A stretch of 64,000 nt of DNA, taken from the NCBI GenBank assembly GCA_020284085.1, contig JACEVL010000143.1:706983-770982 (forward strand), given 5' to 3'. A program made the position numbers and the translations under genes. Under the pieces are notes generated by a model. It worked only from the letters and a program-made list of their open reading frames with translations, was not told where the DNA came from and ran no database searches. The DNA comes from Aporrectodea caliginosa (Eukaryota > Annelida > Clitellata > Crassiclitellata > Lumbricidae). Positions 11,023 through 22,040 of the stretch are shown piece after piece; the first letter of the stretch is position 1, and every line of letters starts with the position of its first letter.

Positions 11023-11855
11023 TTTCCATTGACTTCATGCAAAGACTCCAGTGTTCGATAGATGTGCATGCAGTTACTAAACTGGACGACAAAATCTACG
11101 TACTTTGCAGGAAAATGTTCCGATTTGATAGTGGTACTGTGATAACTATCTTTGAGGACCGAAACCCGTTTCAGGCTTACAAGAACATCACGAGAGGAGA
11201 GATTTCGGGTTGCCAGCATATTGTATCAAGTGAGAAGTTAAACTGTCTATACGTATCTGACTTGCGGAATAGATGCATCTGGAAGCTAACTGCTGAGGAC
11301 TGCCGAGCGACTCAATGGTTGCCCATACTAAACGGACTATTCACTCTGTCAGTGTCCAATGATGGACATCCTTTGCTTTTGAGAGATGTTGAAGGGGTGA
11401 GTCAATTGGAAATCTTCGGATCTAATGCAAAGATCATTCGAAGTATTGCATTACCCCGCGATATAGTAAGTCCACTCCACACCATACAGGACACCAATGG
11501 ACAGTTCATCATAATTCACAAATCGGATGAATCAGGTGGATCTTGGGTAATCAGTAAATTGAACAGCGAAGGGCAAATACTTCGCCAGTTTCAGTACAGA
11601 GAAAAGAATCAAGAGCTCATGAATCCATGTCATTTGTCTTTGGATTCAGAGAACAATCGACTGTTTGTGGCTCAAAAGGATAAGTTGAAATTCAGTGTGG
11701 TTATATTTGACCTAGGTTATCTAGAATTGAAACAAATTCTTCTATCATCTGAGGAAATCCTTCCTAGTTGGCGACTTTCACTGCATTACGATGAACGCAA
11801 GAAACAATTACTTGTGGGAAAATTACAGGAAGTCGCTGTTTATCAAATTTATTAG
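11023..11855 (+). CDS. TRIM-type protein, exon 3: C-terminal beta-propeller
   Basis: The last exon starts after GATTGTTTCAG and ends in TAG at 11853-11855. It codes for about 277 residues with repeated short blades, for example DDKIYVLC, NCLYVSDLRNRCIWKL, NNRLFVAQKD and KQLLVGKLQEVAVYQIY. These resemble NHL/six-blade propellers at the C-terminus of invertebrate TRIM proteins, which bind targets (protein or RNA). The complete protein would be 657 residues from the Met at 8495 and has no frameshift. A duplicated copy sits at 18910-19745. Assignment to the NHL family rather than another propeller class is by pattern only. Confidence 0.85.
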
Positions 11856-12089
11856 GACGAGTTTGGCACAGTTTTTTTTACAGATGTTGTAACTTGTAGC
11901 AATATTAAATCAAACTTTAACACTTTAACGACTAAGGTTATTGGTTTCCCTGTCGCGTACAGCATCCGTTCGTCGTCAATGTATTAAGTATAATTAGTTG
12001 TTATAATGATAGTTTAAGCGTTACTTTAAAAGTCTAACGCATTCTTAGAACAATGGATAAGTAAAAAAATACAATGACTCCATAATAAG

Positions 12090-12515
12090 AAAAACTACTA
12101 ATCCGGTTTAACATGCATTGCTATTATCCCATTCATTCTCACTGGCATACCCCCACCAGGCCTGGGAGGCATACATAAGGTGTTCCACAGTGTTTACCAT
12201 AGCCGCCTCAATGCCTCATGCAGCGCGAAAGGGCAAGTGCCCTGATCTCTCAAAACCCGGAGTGCGTACAGAGAGGAGGAACTTCAGGCAAGGACCTTTT
12301 CTATAATTATGCTTTCTCATGCGCAGGTCGGAGCTGAGGGTTATCCCCAACACTCTAATGGTGTCAACCCTTTCAACCCCTTGGATTACGACGGGTATGG
12401 ATGAACCTTTGTGGCCCCTTCTGCTGAGAAGTGTAATGCATCATAATGTTAGCAAAAATTCGGTGACGGGCGTAACCCAATCAGTAACTGTTGGGGTAGC
12501 CACAAGTTAGGATCA
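12090..12515 (-). pseudogene. Non-LTR reverse transcriptase C-terminal relic
   Basis: The minus strand reads IPVVIQGVERVDTIRVLGIT in one frame and YASQAWWGYASENE further on. Both are hallmarks of the region after the RT catalytic core (LGVTLSSD; Y-SPAWWGF). The equivalent part of the intact element at 53725-56833 reads YAAPAWWGF. The frame is broken by stops. A second copy at 19995-20405 came with the segmental duplication. Confidence 0.6.
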
Positions 12516-12536
12516 AGGCGTCGCAGCACTAAAAAG

Positions 12537-13003
12537 AGGTAATTTCGCATTTAGCGTTCTAAATTATTCTCCCACTGTAGCATTATTATTTTTTCATCAA
12601 TCCAACTTCCACTTAGGCAAGAATCCTTTCATCAATTCAGCTTCTATTTAGGCAGCAATTCTTTTAATCTATTCAGCTTACATTTAAGCAACAATTGTGT
12701 TTGTCTAATCCTTTTTATATATAAGTAACAATTATTTTTCATCAATCTCACTTCTAGGCCCTATTTAGCAAGAATCTTTCCATCAATACGAGTTAATTCT
12801 ATTTGAACAACAATTATCATCAATTCGACTTCTATTTAGCGAGAATTCTTTTCGTCAATCCAACTTCGTAATCTCCAAACTTCTACAGCGCCACTCGAAA
12901 GCCAAGCGCAGGGCACCAGCTTATTTACGAGCGCTGCATTCTACCGACGCTAAAACCAATATAATGGGGAATAATTTAGAACGCTAAATTGCGAAATAAA
13001 CCT
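12537..13003. mobile_element. MITE with internal minisatellite (family C, copy 1)
   Basis: Terminal inverted repeats of about 35 bp (AATTTCGCATTTAGCGTTCT on the left; the right end is its near complement) surround about seven variable copies of 'catcaatccaacttctattt'. A ~70 bp SINE-like fragment with 'gccaagcgcagggcacc' (about 12870-12940) is inserted near the right end and is absent from copy 2. Confidence 0.75.
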
Positions 13004-14276
13004 ATAAAATTGAGAACAGCAGATAAGAATGCTTCTTTACAGTTACGATGTACCGCAACACAGCCAACACTGTGGTGTTCGTGACTTCCGTTCGAGTGTC
13101 TGTGCAAGATTTTGGCACCTTAGTTTGTTTGTAGTTGTGTTTCATTGCGTTGTGAGATGCCCGTTCGTGGCGAAATAAACTTTATTATACGTTTTATCTA
13201 ATGAGTTAATAAATGAGTCAGCAAAGATGTGCCAGTCTCCTACAGTAGACGAATGTAGAGAATTTTTACAGCGAAAGACATAGTTGAAGGAACCACCAAA
13301 CCGACCTATATCTTAAATATCTATCCTGAACCAGTTCAGTAGCCGAGTTACTGCTGCAACGCTTCGAAGAACAGATAGGCCTAACTGTACAGAGGAATTG
13401 CTTTGAGCGCCAAGACTTAACTCAGAGAACTCTTATTGAGAGCCAGATTGAATGCTTGGAAGAACATAAATGAGCAGACATGTCTTTCCTAGTCAAGTCT
13501 TGACTTAGAGAACTTTCTTGGAACGTCTGATAGGGCTATTGAATCACAGGGAACCAATATCGATTTATTAACGCAGCGGCTAAAGAAGTTAGAAGAAATT
13601 AACGCAAGCATGTTACAAGGTTCAGGCTTGGATCCCGTAAACGTTATCATAGCAATTTCTACGCTTAGATTACTTCTAGCAGGGTTTTATCAAAACCCCT
13701 TTTGTGAGAGTCCTAAAGCTGCATTTTATTAAGTGTCCTGATACATACATACAATGTGGCCTAGGCCTATAGCCTACATCTGATTGGGTTGAATTGGAAA
13801 CGCAGGCTACATGGTTCGTGCACTTGAACCTTAACAATTCGTTAGAAAGTACTCTTAGATCTCACTGGATATCGTGTTAGCATATCCTCTGAGCTGAGCA
13901 TTAACATAATTATTTGTGTTCGTTTCTATAGTGCCGTGTGAGCTCTGTTGCGCATGCGTGATGCATATCATTAACTTAAAATGCGGGCTGATGCGCAGGG
14001 CGTAGCCTACACATGTCGTCTGTGTCAGTATACGCAGGTGTTCAATCTTTACGATAACGTGAGAATGTCTCACACTGGCTGCGAGTGACTACTGAACGGT
14101 GGAGCTGCGTTGTTCTACAAATGTCGTCGTATTTGTTTTATTCTGCTTCGCATTCCAACTGCTCCAATTTCTACTCTACGTTCTCCTCCACTTCCTCTTT
14201 CAATTCTTCTTTCTCCTCGATTTCTTCCTCCTTTCTTTACCACCCTCTCCTTCAACCATCCACCCTAAAACCAGAG
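13004..14276. other. Non-coding stretch
   Basis: I see no supported gene. 14160-14270 is a CT-rich tract that yields spurious open frames. Confidence 0.4.
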
Positions 14277-14530
14277 CTTCTCATTTGAAAATCGAAGGCG
14301 ATTTTAAAATCGATCGCGCTGGATTGAGTAGGCGATCATGCGCGATCGACCTCGGGATGCTTTGTTTAGGCCTACAGAATATTTTGTGTATTGTATTCTT
14401 ATAGCTGCATAGGCCCTACTATAATAATTATAGTTGTGCATTAACTGCTAGAGTAGGCCTATAATTATACGCAACAATTATTAACCGTAGATTAGCCTCC
14501 TCTGCTTGTCGATGCAATGTTGTATCGATC
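14277..14530 (+). repeat. Interspersed repeat end (hAT-like terminus)
   Basis: It begins CAGAGCTTCTCATTTGA with a GATCGATCGC-rich stretch and includes 'ttagcctcctctgcttgtcg' near 14490. Both parts recur at 42835-43022, with the CAGAGCTTCTCATTTGA end inverted there. The CAGAG start suits a hAT terminus, but the partner end is not identified. Confidence 0.4.
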
Positions 14531-15119
14531 CTAGCCTAAACTTTCACAAGTAGCCTAGAACCAGCTTGGATTATTTTTGTCTACCTTAGTGAATGTGAAA
14601 TACGGACACTTTAGGACACTTTCAGGTACTTTTGGACGCCATTTTTTTTATTTCTTGCATAATAAAGTGAAATTATAATTTTTCGTATACATATTGATTT
14701 TAATTAATTAAAAAAGTAACGGCACAGGGCCGAAAAATTCTGCGATTATAAGATATTACTGCATATAGTGTTGCATCGATGCAAAATTGATCCATTATTA
14801 CGGGTATTATGTCACGTGTTCCCAAATGTTACAATTTCGAGGGCCAAGAAGATGCCATTGCAAAGGGCCGCTTTGATTTTGAGCGCCACCACGCTGGCCA
14901 TATCAATTATGATTGAAAACTGTTATTTTGTTCCTGAAAATCACCAGTTTAACCGATAATTGGTTACATAACTATAGTTTAGCTCACAACAATTTATGTT
15001 ATGTAGTTGAGATTGCGACTTGCAAGTGATTATATGTATTGGGGTATGTCAGACCCCACCTCACCTGAAACGTTACAATGCTTCACCTCACCTCCAAAGG
15101 GTTAACTAGTTAACTACTA
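14531..15119. other. Non-coding stretch
   Basis: AT-rich; no supported gene or RNA. Confidence 0.4.
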
Positions 15120-15250
15120 ACAGAACAGACAGCCTGCAATACACGGCGCTAATAGCAGCCTACAAAGCATATCCGCCCTACGGGGCTCGAACTCGGTACC
15201 TCTCGCTCTCTACGCCAGCTGTTATCCAACGCGCCACCCAGCCCCCCAAA
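15120..15250 (-). mobile_element. tRNA-derived SINE
   Basis: The minus strand reads GGGCTGGGTGGCGCGTTGGA, then 'cgtagagagcgagaggtacc' and GAGTTCGAGCCCCGTAG. These are A-box-like and B-box (GTTCGAGCC) parts of a tRNA. A second copy at 16375-16925 is split by a hAT MITE. Confidence 0.65.
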
Positions 15251-15267
15251 AAACTTTGATAGCCTGA

Positions 15268-15806
15268 TGGTTAATTGAGGAAAACAATTTGGAAAACAAT
15301 TTGGAGTTAATTAGAAAATTTTAAATAAAGTGGTTAATATTTTTTTATATTAGAATCTGGGAATAAATTTAGAATTATTGATAATAAGGCCGAATCACAA
15401 TATGAATTCATTAATTTTTTTAACGCCCTTCAGGGGTACCAATCAGAGGTTCAAATTGTGCAGAGCGTCGACGAGTTATTCCGTTTATAGGTGAAGAACT
15501 TACGAATTTCTAGTCGCAAGAGGACACTGGCGAAGAACGTATAATCCAACTCTAGTGGCACTATATTCTTTTTCATGTTAGCCATTTTGAGTTAAGGACA
15601 AAGGAGCAGTTTACTTTACAAATACCCTTACTCTGCCGGTATTTGTCTTATATTTATTAAATCTTCTCGCATAATTTATGTTTTGAATTTCTTCCAGTGT
15701 ATCGTATGACAAATGCTGTTCCATCTGCCTGTACAGTTTAACTCACATTTGTATAGAAATTGTTGAGCGGATATGTTATCAGAACGAAAGCATTTAGTAA
15801 AGCCCA
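15268..15806 (+). repeat. Duplicated segment S, copy 1
   Basis: About 540 bp starting GTTAATTGAGGAAAACAATT is repeated, with few changes, at 21468-22040. In both places it lies downstream of a TRIM 3' half, so it is most simply part of the same segmental duplication. Confidence 0.75.
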
Positions 15807-15937
15807 TAGAGATGTATAATATATAAATATATCACTAGAGGCCCAGATCTGCTGTTATTTTTGAGGCCGCCGATTTCGCCATTTTGTATACTGCAAGGGT
15901 CAAGGCCTTTTGAGCCTTGACCGTTGCGGTATAAAAA

Positions 15938-16029
15938 ATGGCGACACGATCGACGGTAACTTGTGTAGCTCTTGGATGTAAGAATTTATTAACGCCAGAA
16001 AACAAGGCCGATGGAATATCATTTCATCG
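15938..16029 (+). CDS. THAP domain gene, exon 1 (start of THAP-propeller fusion)
   Basis: It starts at ATG 15938 and runs to a strong donor CG|GTAAGT. It encodes MATRSTVTCVALGCKN and onward, with the first zinc ligands of a THAP (C2CH) finger, C9 and C14, and ends in ISFH with a split Arg codon. THAP domains bind DNA and occur in transcription factors and P-element-derived transposases. This exon joins in phase to 17076-17224. Confidence 0.8.
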
Positions 16030-16374
16030 GTAAGTTGTTATTTTGTGTCTGTTGTACTTTTTGCAATGCATAAACTTCGTAAAAACATTAAAACAGTCTT
16101 GTTTAAGAGCAAGCTTATAAAATCGGGGGCTGAAGGATATAACGAGTAAGTTTACGGGTTACGGCCTGAATCCCCGAAACGAATTTCGACCGGATCCCCA
16201 AAATTGATTTTCTAAGTCCGACCCGAATGAATATAGGCCCTAATTAACAAATAAACATGTGAATATCAGAATATACATGACGGCCAAGCTAGGTCGGTAA
16301 TGTTTACAATTTAATAATAATTCTCTTTATTGAAACAATCTCGGTTGACAGACCGCAACCGGTGACATAAATCT

Positions 16375-16925
16375 TAACTACTAACAGAAAAGACAGCCTG
16401 CAAACACAAAGCACGTCCGCCTGCGGTAGGGCTGCCAACTTTTGATTTTGCCATTCCGGGACGCCCGCAGTCGGTCGATGTGCCATTACCAGTTCACCCT
16501 GTCCACATTGGTGCTCAGACAACTGCGATTGTCAGACTACATGCTAAGCACTCTCCCGCAAACTGACAGTCTGCAGAACACAATGCTAAGCAACTGAATG
16601 TCAGTGTTTTGTAAATTTTTGAAGACTCGACGCTGTTGAGCCAGCGACGTCAGGTCTGATAGAGCTTAGAACGCAAATTTAATCGCACAACTTGTCCAGT
16701 TTAATGTGCGAAAACAAGAACAACATTAATTTTGGTGAACTGGATGTCTACACCAAATTCCGGGACAATTTGGGATCAATCCGGAACACGGGACGCACAA
16801 GGCCGATTCCGGGACTGTCCCGGCGAATCCGGGACGGTTGGCAGCCCTAGCCTGCGGGTATCGGACTCGGTACTTCTCGCTCTCTATGCCAGTGTGTTAT
16901 CCAATGCGCAATCGGGCCCCAATTT
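16375..16925 (-). mobile_element. tRNA-derived SINE interrupted by a hAT MITE
   Basis: Left and right parts (16375-16426 and 16850-16925) together match the SINE at 15120-15250, including 'ctctcgctctctatgcc'-like sequence. The MITE at 16427-16849 sits between them. Confidence 0.65.
16427..16849. mobile_element. hAT-type MITE, 8 bp target duplication
   Basis: Terminal inverted repeats TAGGGCTGCCAAC / GTTGGCAGCCCTA and sub-terminal CCGGGAC motifs. GCCTGCGG is duplicated exactly on both flanks (16419-16426 and 16850-16857). Non-coding, 423 bp, inserted in a tRNA SINE within the THAP intron. Confidence 0.85.
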
Positions 16926-17075
16926 AACTCTGAATAGGTTTCGGGAGTTTGGCCGCCTTCTAGAAAACTAAACAACCGAACAGTGATATACATGAAATCT
17001 TATTTAAATGAACAAAGCCATAGTTTTTTGGCAGATCATGGTGTAAGCGAATAACATTTTCACAATCTGTTATAG

Positions 17076-17224
17076 GTTTCCAAAAGATCCTGAACTGCGA
17101 AAGAACTGGGCAGTCCATTTACACCGTGACAACTGGGCACCGACAGACTACTCGCGTATCTGTTCAACTCACTTCGAAGATGTTTGCTTGTACAACAGTG
17201 GCATGCGCAAGAAACTGTTACCAG
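17076..17224 (+). CDS. THAP domain gene, exon 2
   Basis: It is bordered by CTGTTATAG and a weak donor CAG|GTTTGC. It completes the THAP finger: FPKDPELRKNW, then YSRICSTHFED with ligands C60 and H63 of the predicted protein, and RKKLLP at the end. C9/C14, C60 and H63 fit the C-x4-C-x45-C-x2-H spacing; the conserved FP, W42 and F64 are present. The usual AVPTIF box would lie in a following exon that is not found here. It ends in phase 1 with a G, the same as TRIM exon 1, so splicing to the TRIM mini-exon at 17986 keeps the frame. Confidence 0.8.
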
Positions 17225-17254
17225 GTTTGCGGAACTGACTTGAAATATAGTTCG

Positions 17255-17322
17255 TGTTTCTTTTAAAACTTCTGCATTCCAAGATATCCTGAAGGTGGAG
17301 AACATTGTCGGCAACCTAGAAG
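17255..17322 (+). pseudogene. Remnant of TRIM exon 1 (3' tail)
   Basis: 68 bp nearly identical to the end of the TRIM exon at 9520-9587, including its donor position (AAG|GTACAT). It has no acceptor or RING/B-box part. It marks the left breakpoint of the segmental duplication, 31 bp after THAP exon 2, and should be spliced out of the fusion transcript. Confidence 0.85.
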
Positions 17323-17429
17323 GTACATAAATTTACAAACAATCAGTATTACTAACATGCATAACCGACTAATTTGTTTTGTTGAAACGTTGTCTACTAG
17401 TGATAGGCCTATATTGTATGTTCTGATCC

Positions 17430-17588
17430 CTCTGATCCTCTGGAAACCAGACTCTGACCTCCCTCGGACTACTCTTTTGGACAACCCTTCTGACTAGACG
17501 CAGCGCTCGTGAATATGCTGGTGCCCTGCGCTTGGCTTTCCAGTGGCGCTTTAGAAGTTTGGAGATTACGTTTACGATTACGATTATG
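17430..17588 (+). mobile_element. SINE/retroposon insertion in TRIM-copy intron
   Basis: Absent at the matching site of copy 1 (about 9690). It is flanked by TATGTTCTGATC on both sides (12 bp target duplication) and ends in a GATTAC-type tail. Its body 'gccctgcgcttggctttcc' is inverted at 12870-12940. It postdates the duplication. Confidence 0.7.
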
Positions 17589-17985
17589 TTCTGATCAGTT
17601 ATTGTCACTAACTGACGCATTTTGACTTAGACCGCTACTTTCAAGTACATGTAGACCCTATATTTTACTTCTTCCAGATTTTTATTTTGAAGAGTTAAAA
17701 CAAAATACTTCAATTGACTATTTAAAATCAATGTTGATTTAGCATATCAGAAATGCACAGCTAGGCTATGCTGCTTAATGGGATTGGACCCGTATTGCTT
17801 ATTATGGGAATTTATATCTAATATTGCGTCCATGTGGACATGCTTGCCGGTTATGACAAAGGTTAAATCAAAACTACCAATTTTATATTGATCGTATTAA
17901 AAACGTCGTGTATTGCCAGCGTTGCTTCTGTTGGCTTTGGTTCAATATAATCGATTTTAAATCAGTTTTCCTACTTTATTTGTAG

Positions 17986-18033
17986 TGCAACATAAGACGC
18001 TCGCCACGCCAAAGACGAATGAAGAACAACCAG
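17986..18033 (+). CDS. Fusion gene exon 3 (TRIM mini-exon copy)
   Basis: A 48 bp copy of TRIM exon 2 with intact AG/GT borders (TTTATTTGTAG and GTATGA). It reads VQHKTLATPKTNEEQP in the phase set by THAP exon 2. The one residue change (I to L) from the parent leaves the frame intact. Confidence 0.75.
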
Positions 18034-18384
18034 GTATGAAAGCTTCGATCACTTTTCAGTCATTGTTTTTTCACCGATCTATATAGACCAAATTCTGATG
18101 ACTTATAAGGTCTAATTGTAAACGTTTCAAAGTATATAATTATATGAAGTTAAGTTGCGTAATTAATTTAATGAATACACTAACCTAACGATTAGCTGAT
18201 TCGTGACGCTTAGCCTACTGTAGTCATTGTCTGTTAGACTCAGTTCTGAAAATGACGACCAATCTCACGGAACAGATAATGTAAACTATAACAGTTACTG
18301 TGCAAAGAACTCTAGAGTTCCCGATTTCTTCTCTAAAGAATAGGTTATCATCGTAGGTAGTTTTCAGATGGTACTGTTTTCCAT

Positions 18385-18572
18385 AGTATATATACAGGGG
18401 GGGTTGGGGGTTAAACCCCCCCCCCATTGGCTTAGGGGAAAAAATTTTTGCACCCAGCACGATGAAGTTTTAACAATATTCGCAATTTTCGGTTGAAAAC
18501 ACAAATTACCGGTATTTTAAATCCCAAAACCCCCCCATCATAAATTCCTGGCTACGCCACTGTATATATATA
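18385..18572. mobile_element. Insertion with CAGTGGCGTAGCCAGG end
   Basis: Present only in the duplicated intron. It is bounded by TATATA and has an inward C/G-run hairpin. The right end read on the minus strand is CAGTGGCGTAGCCAGGAATT, a terminus common in animal DNA transposons; the left end is diverged. Confidence 0.5.
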
Positions 18573-18694
18573 TTCACGTGTTTACGAATAAAACACCTGT
18601 AGACCTATAATAATTATAGGCTGTATCAGTTATGCAATTATTTCGTGTTTTCCAGTTATTTTCATGCTATCTTGTGTACTTGCCTGAGTTTCTT

Positions 18695-18845
18695 CTGCTA
18701 GGCCTAGAGCGGAGTCATTTATCTACTCTCAATCTTTCTATACTTGCCTCAAAACTGTCCTTTTTCAGCCATGCTGTGGTCGGGAGCGCTCCTGAGTAGT
18801 AACCTTGAAGGGGGGCTATATAAAACTTCGTAATGAATGAATGGA
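18695..18845 (+). mobile_element. Non-LTR/SINE 3' tail
   Basis: It codes for LKTVLF-like residues near 18750 and ends in GGCTATATAAAA plus an AATG-type tail. It is absent from the matching intron of copy 1. Confidence 0.5.
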
Positions 18846-18909
18846 TTAATTTAGATTTCAGATGATTTAAGTAAACAACGATAGCAGGTTCTGTTATTGA
18901 TTATTTCAG

Positions 18910-19745
18910 TTTCCGTTGACTTCATGCAGAGACTCCAATGTTCGATTGATGTACATGCAGTGACGAAACTGGACGACAAAATCTACGTACTCTGCAGGAA
19001 AATGTTCCGATTGGATAGTGGTACTGTGATAACTGTCTTTGAGGACCGAAACCCGTTTCAGGCTTACAAGAACATCACGAGAGGAGAGATTTCGGGTTGC
19101 CAACATATTGTATCAAGTGAAAAGTTAAAATGTCTATACGTATCTGACTTGCGGAAGAGATGCATCTGGAAGCTAACGGCTGACGACTGTCGAGCGACTC
19201 AATGGTTGCCCATGGTAAGCGGAATATTCACTCTGTCAATGTCGAAAGATGGAAATCTTTTACTACTGAGAGATGACAAGGGGGTGAGCCATTTGGAAAT
19301 CTACGGATCTGATGCCAAGATCATTCGAAGTATTGCATTGCCCCGCGATATAATGAATCCACTCCACATCATACACGACTCCAATGGACAGTTCATCATA
19401 ATTCACAAATCTGAGGAATCATGGGGTGGATCTTGGGTAATCAGTAAATTGAACAGCGAAGGGCAAATACTTCGCCAGTTTCAGTACAGAGAAAAGAATC
19501 AAGAGCTCATGAATCCATGTCAGTTGTCTTTGGATTCAGAGAACAATCGACTGTTTGTGGCTCACAAGGATAAGATGAAATTCAGTGTGGTTATGTTTGA
19601 CCTAGGTTATCTAGAATTGAAACAAATTCTTTTCATATCTGAGGAGCTCCTTCCTAGTTGGCGACTTTCACTGCATTACGATGAACGCAAGAAACAATTA
19701 CTTGTGGGAAAATTACAGGAAGTCGCTGTTTATCAAATTTATTAG
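18910..19745 (+). CDS. Fusion gene exon 4: TRIM-type beta-propeller copy
   Basis: It starts after TTATTTCAG and ends in TAG at 19743-19745. It encodes a propeller about 90% identical by eye to 11023-11855, with no stop or frameshift and one in-frame extra codon (HKSEESWGGSW versus HKSDESGGSW). Joined to THAP exons 15938-16029 and 17076-17224 and the mini-exon, it predicts 374 residues: THAP (1-80), linker (81-97), propeller (98-374). The RING, B-boxes and coiled coil are lost. An alternative is an untranscribed partial duplicate, but the open frame argues for constraint or recent origin. Confidence 0.75.
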
Positions 19746-19994
19746 GACGAGTTTGGTACAGTTTACTCCGTGTGTAGCAATATTAAATCGGACCTTAACA
19801 CTTTAACGACTAAGGTCATTGGTTTCCCTGTCACGTACAGCATCCGTTCGTCATCAAAGTATTAAGTAGAATTATTTGTTATAATGATAGTTTAGGCTAA
19901 GTGTTACTTTAAAAGACTAACGCATTCTTTAGAACCATGGATAAGTACAAAAAATACACTGACTCCATAATAAAAAAAAAAACATACTAATCCG

Positions 19995-20405
19995 GTTTAA
20001 CATGCATTGCTATTTATCCTTTCAATCTCACTGGCATACCCCAACCAGACCTGGGAGGCACAGGCCTACATAACGTGCCCCACAGTGGTTATCATAGCCG
20101 CCTCAATGCCTCATGCAGCGCGAAAGCGGACGTGCCATGATATCTCAAAACCCGGAGTGCGTATAGAGAGGAGGAACTTGAGGCAAGGACCTTTTCTATA
20201 TGCTTTCTCATGTGCAGGTCGGAGCTGAGGGTTATCCCCAACAGTCACTCTAATGGTGTCGACCCTCTCAGCCCCTTGGATAACGACGGGTATGGATGAA
20301 CCTTTGTGGCCCTTCTGGTGAGAAGTGTAATGCATCATAATGGTAGCAAAAATGCGGTGAAGGGATTAACCCAATCAGTAGGCCTAACTGTTGGGGGTCG
20401 CGACA
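19995..20405 (-). pseudogene. Non-LTR RT C-terminal relic, duplicated copy
   Basis: A copy of 12090-12515, in the same position relative to the TRIM 3' end, with similar broken RT codons (GSSIPVVIQGAERVDTIRV on the minus strand). It came with the segmental duplication. Confidence 0.6.
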
Positions 20406-20437
20406 AATTAGTATCAAGGTGTCGCTGCACTAAAAAG

Positions 20438-20785
20438 GGGTAATTTCGCATTTTAGCGTTCTAAATTGTTCCCTCACTGTAGCATTATTATTTATTCACC
20501 AACCCAACTTCCACTTAGGCAAGAATTCTTCCATCAATTCAGCTTCTATTTAGGCAGCAATTCTTTTAGTCTATTCAGCTTACATTTAAGCAACAATTGT
20601 GTTTATCTAATGCTTTTTATATTTTATAAGTAAAAATTATTTTTCATCAATCTCACTTCTAGGCCCTATTTAGCAAGAATCTTTCCATCAATACGAGTTC
20701 TATTTGAACAACAATTATCATCAATTCGACTTCTATTTAGCAAGAATTCTTTTCGTCAATCCAACTTGTATTCTACCGACGCTTA
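20438..20785. mobile_element. MITE with internal minisatellite (family C, copy 2, right end missing)
   Basis: The left inverted repeat matches 12537 (GTAATTTCGCATTTTAGCG), followed by about seven 'catcaattcgacttctattt' type repeats. The right inverted repeat is absent after 'ctaccgacgct'; this is where similarity to copy 1 ends. Confidence 0.65.
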
Positions 20786-21467
20786 ACATAATTATTCAAA
20801 TATTCTATTTGTTAAATAGCCTAGTTAATTAAAATTGATAATGATTCAGCAAATTTAAAAGTTAAACCACTCTAATGCGTTGCAGGAGAATTTCATTTTA
20901 TGAAGTGCTGTGAAGTTCAGTGACCACATTGGAGGATACACCCATTAAAGCCAGAGGAAGATAGCTGCACAAAATATAAATCACAAGATAAACAGAAAAA
21001 CAAAATGTAAATTGAAGCATAATCCACACAGAAATTGTGAGCTAGCATGTGACTGCCAAGTAGTTCAGGCCTACCTAAGTGGTGTGGTGTACACTGCGAT
21101 CGCTAGAGTACCGCGCAAAACAATGTTTTACATTAACCGTGTATTTGGTCAAATGTGAGATTTTTACTTGCATTATGGAAAGGTTTAACCCTCATGCGAC
21201 CAACATATTTAACTCCTTAATAAGATCAACTGGGTCCCTTGGTACCTCAATAGTCATGGCGCGTTCAGTGCTTTCTGCTCTTGCTGAAATGTCACTTTAT
21301 CTTGCTACTAGTCGAAGTGGCAACAGTTCATCGTTTACCTGTGTATTGTATTGTATCTATAAATTTACATAGCTCCTCTCGCAGTGTACACCAATCAGAG
21401 GAGCTGTGTATTGCTGTGTATTGTATTTTTCCAATGTTTCCTATCTGTTACCTGTAACAAGTTGAGG
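20786..21467. other. Non-coding stretch with a small hairpin
   Basis: No supported gene. AGCTCCTCT near 21370 and its complement AGAGGAGCT near 21397 form a hairpin next to GTATTGTATT tails of the non-LTR type. Confidence 0.4.
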
Positions 21468-22040
21468 GTTAATTGAGGAAAACAATTTGGAAAACAATTT
21501 GGAGTTAATTAGAACATTTTAAATAAAGTGGTTAATATTATTTTGTTATATTAGAATCTGGGAATAAATTTAGAATTATTGATAATAAGGCCGAATCACA
21601 ATATGAATTCATTAATTCCTTCATAGATTTTTTTAACACCCTTCAGGGGTACCAATCAGAGGTGCAAATATTATTGTGCAGAGCGTCGACGAATTATTCC
21701 GTTTATATGTGAACAACTTACGAATTTCTAGTCGCAAGAGGACACTAGCGAAGGACGTATTAATCCAACTTTAGTTGCATTATATTCTTTTACATGTTAG
21801 CCATTTTGAGTTAAGGACAAAGGAGCAAAGTTTACTTTACAAATTAATACCCTTACTCAGTTACTCTGCCGGTATTTGTCTTATCTTTATTAAATCTTCT
21901 CGCATAATTTGTGTTTTGAACTTCTTCTAGTGTATCGCATGACAATTGCTTTTCCGTATGCCTGTACAGTTTAACTCACATTTGTATAGAAATTGTTGAG
22001 CGGATATGTTATCAGAACGAAAGCATTTAATAAAGCCTGT
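21468..22040 (+). repeat. Duplicated segment S, copy 2
   Basis: Second copy of 15268-15806, ending in 'gcatttaataaagcc'. No THAP exons follow it, unlike copy 1. Confidence 0.75.

Noticed and set aside
15925..15937. TATAAAAA as a promoter TATA box of the THAP gene
   Set aside because: It touches the ATG, too close for a TATA box to act on this start.
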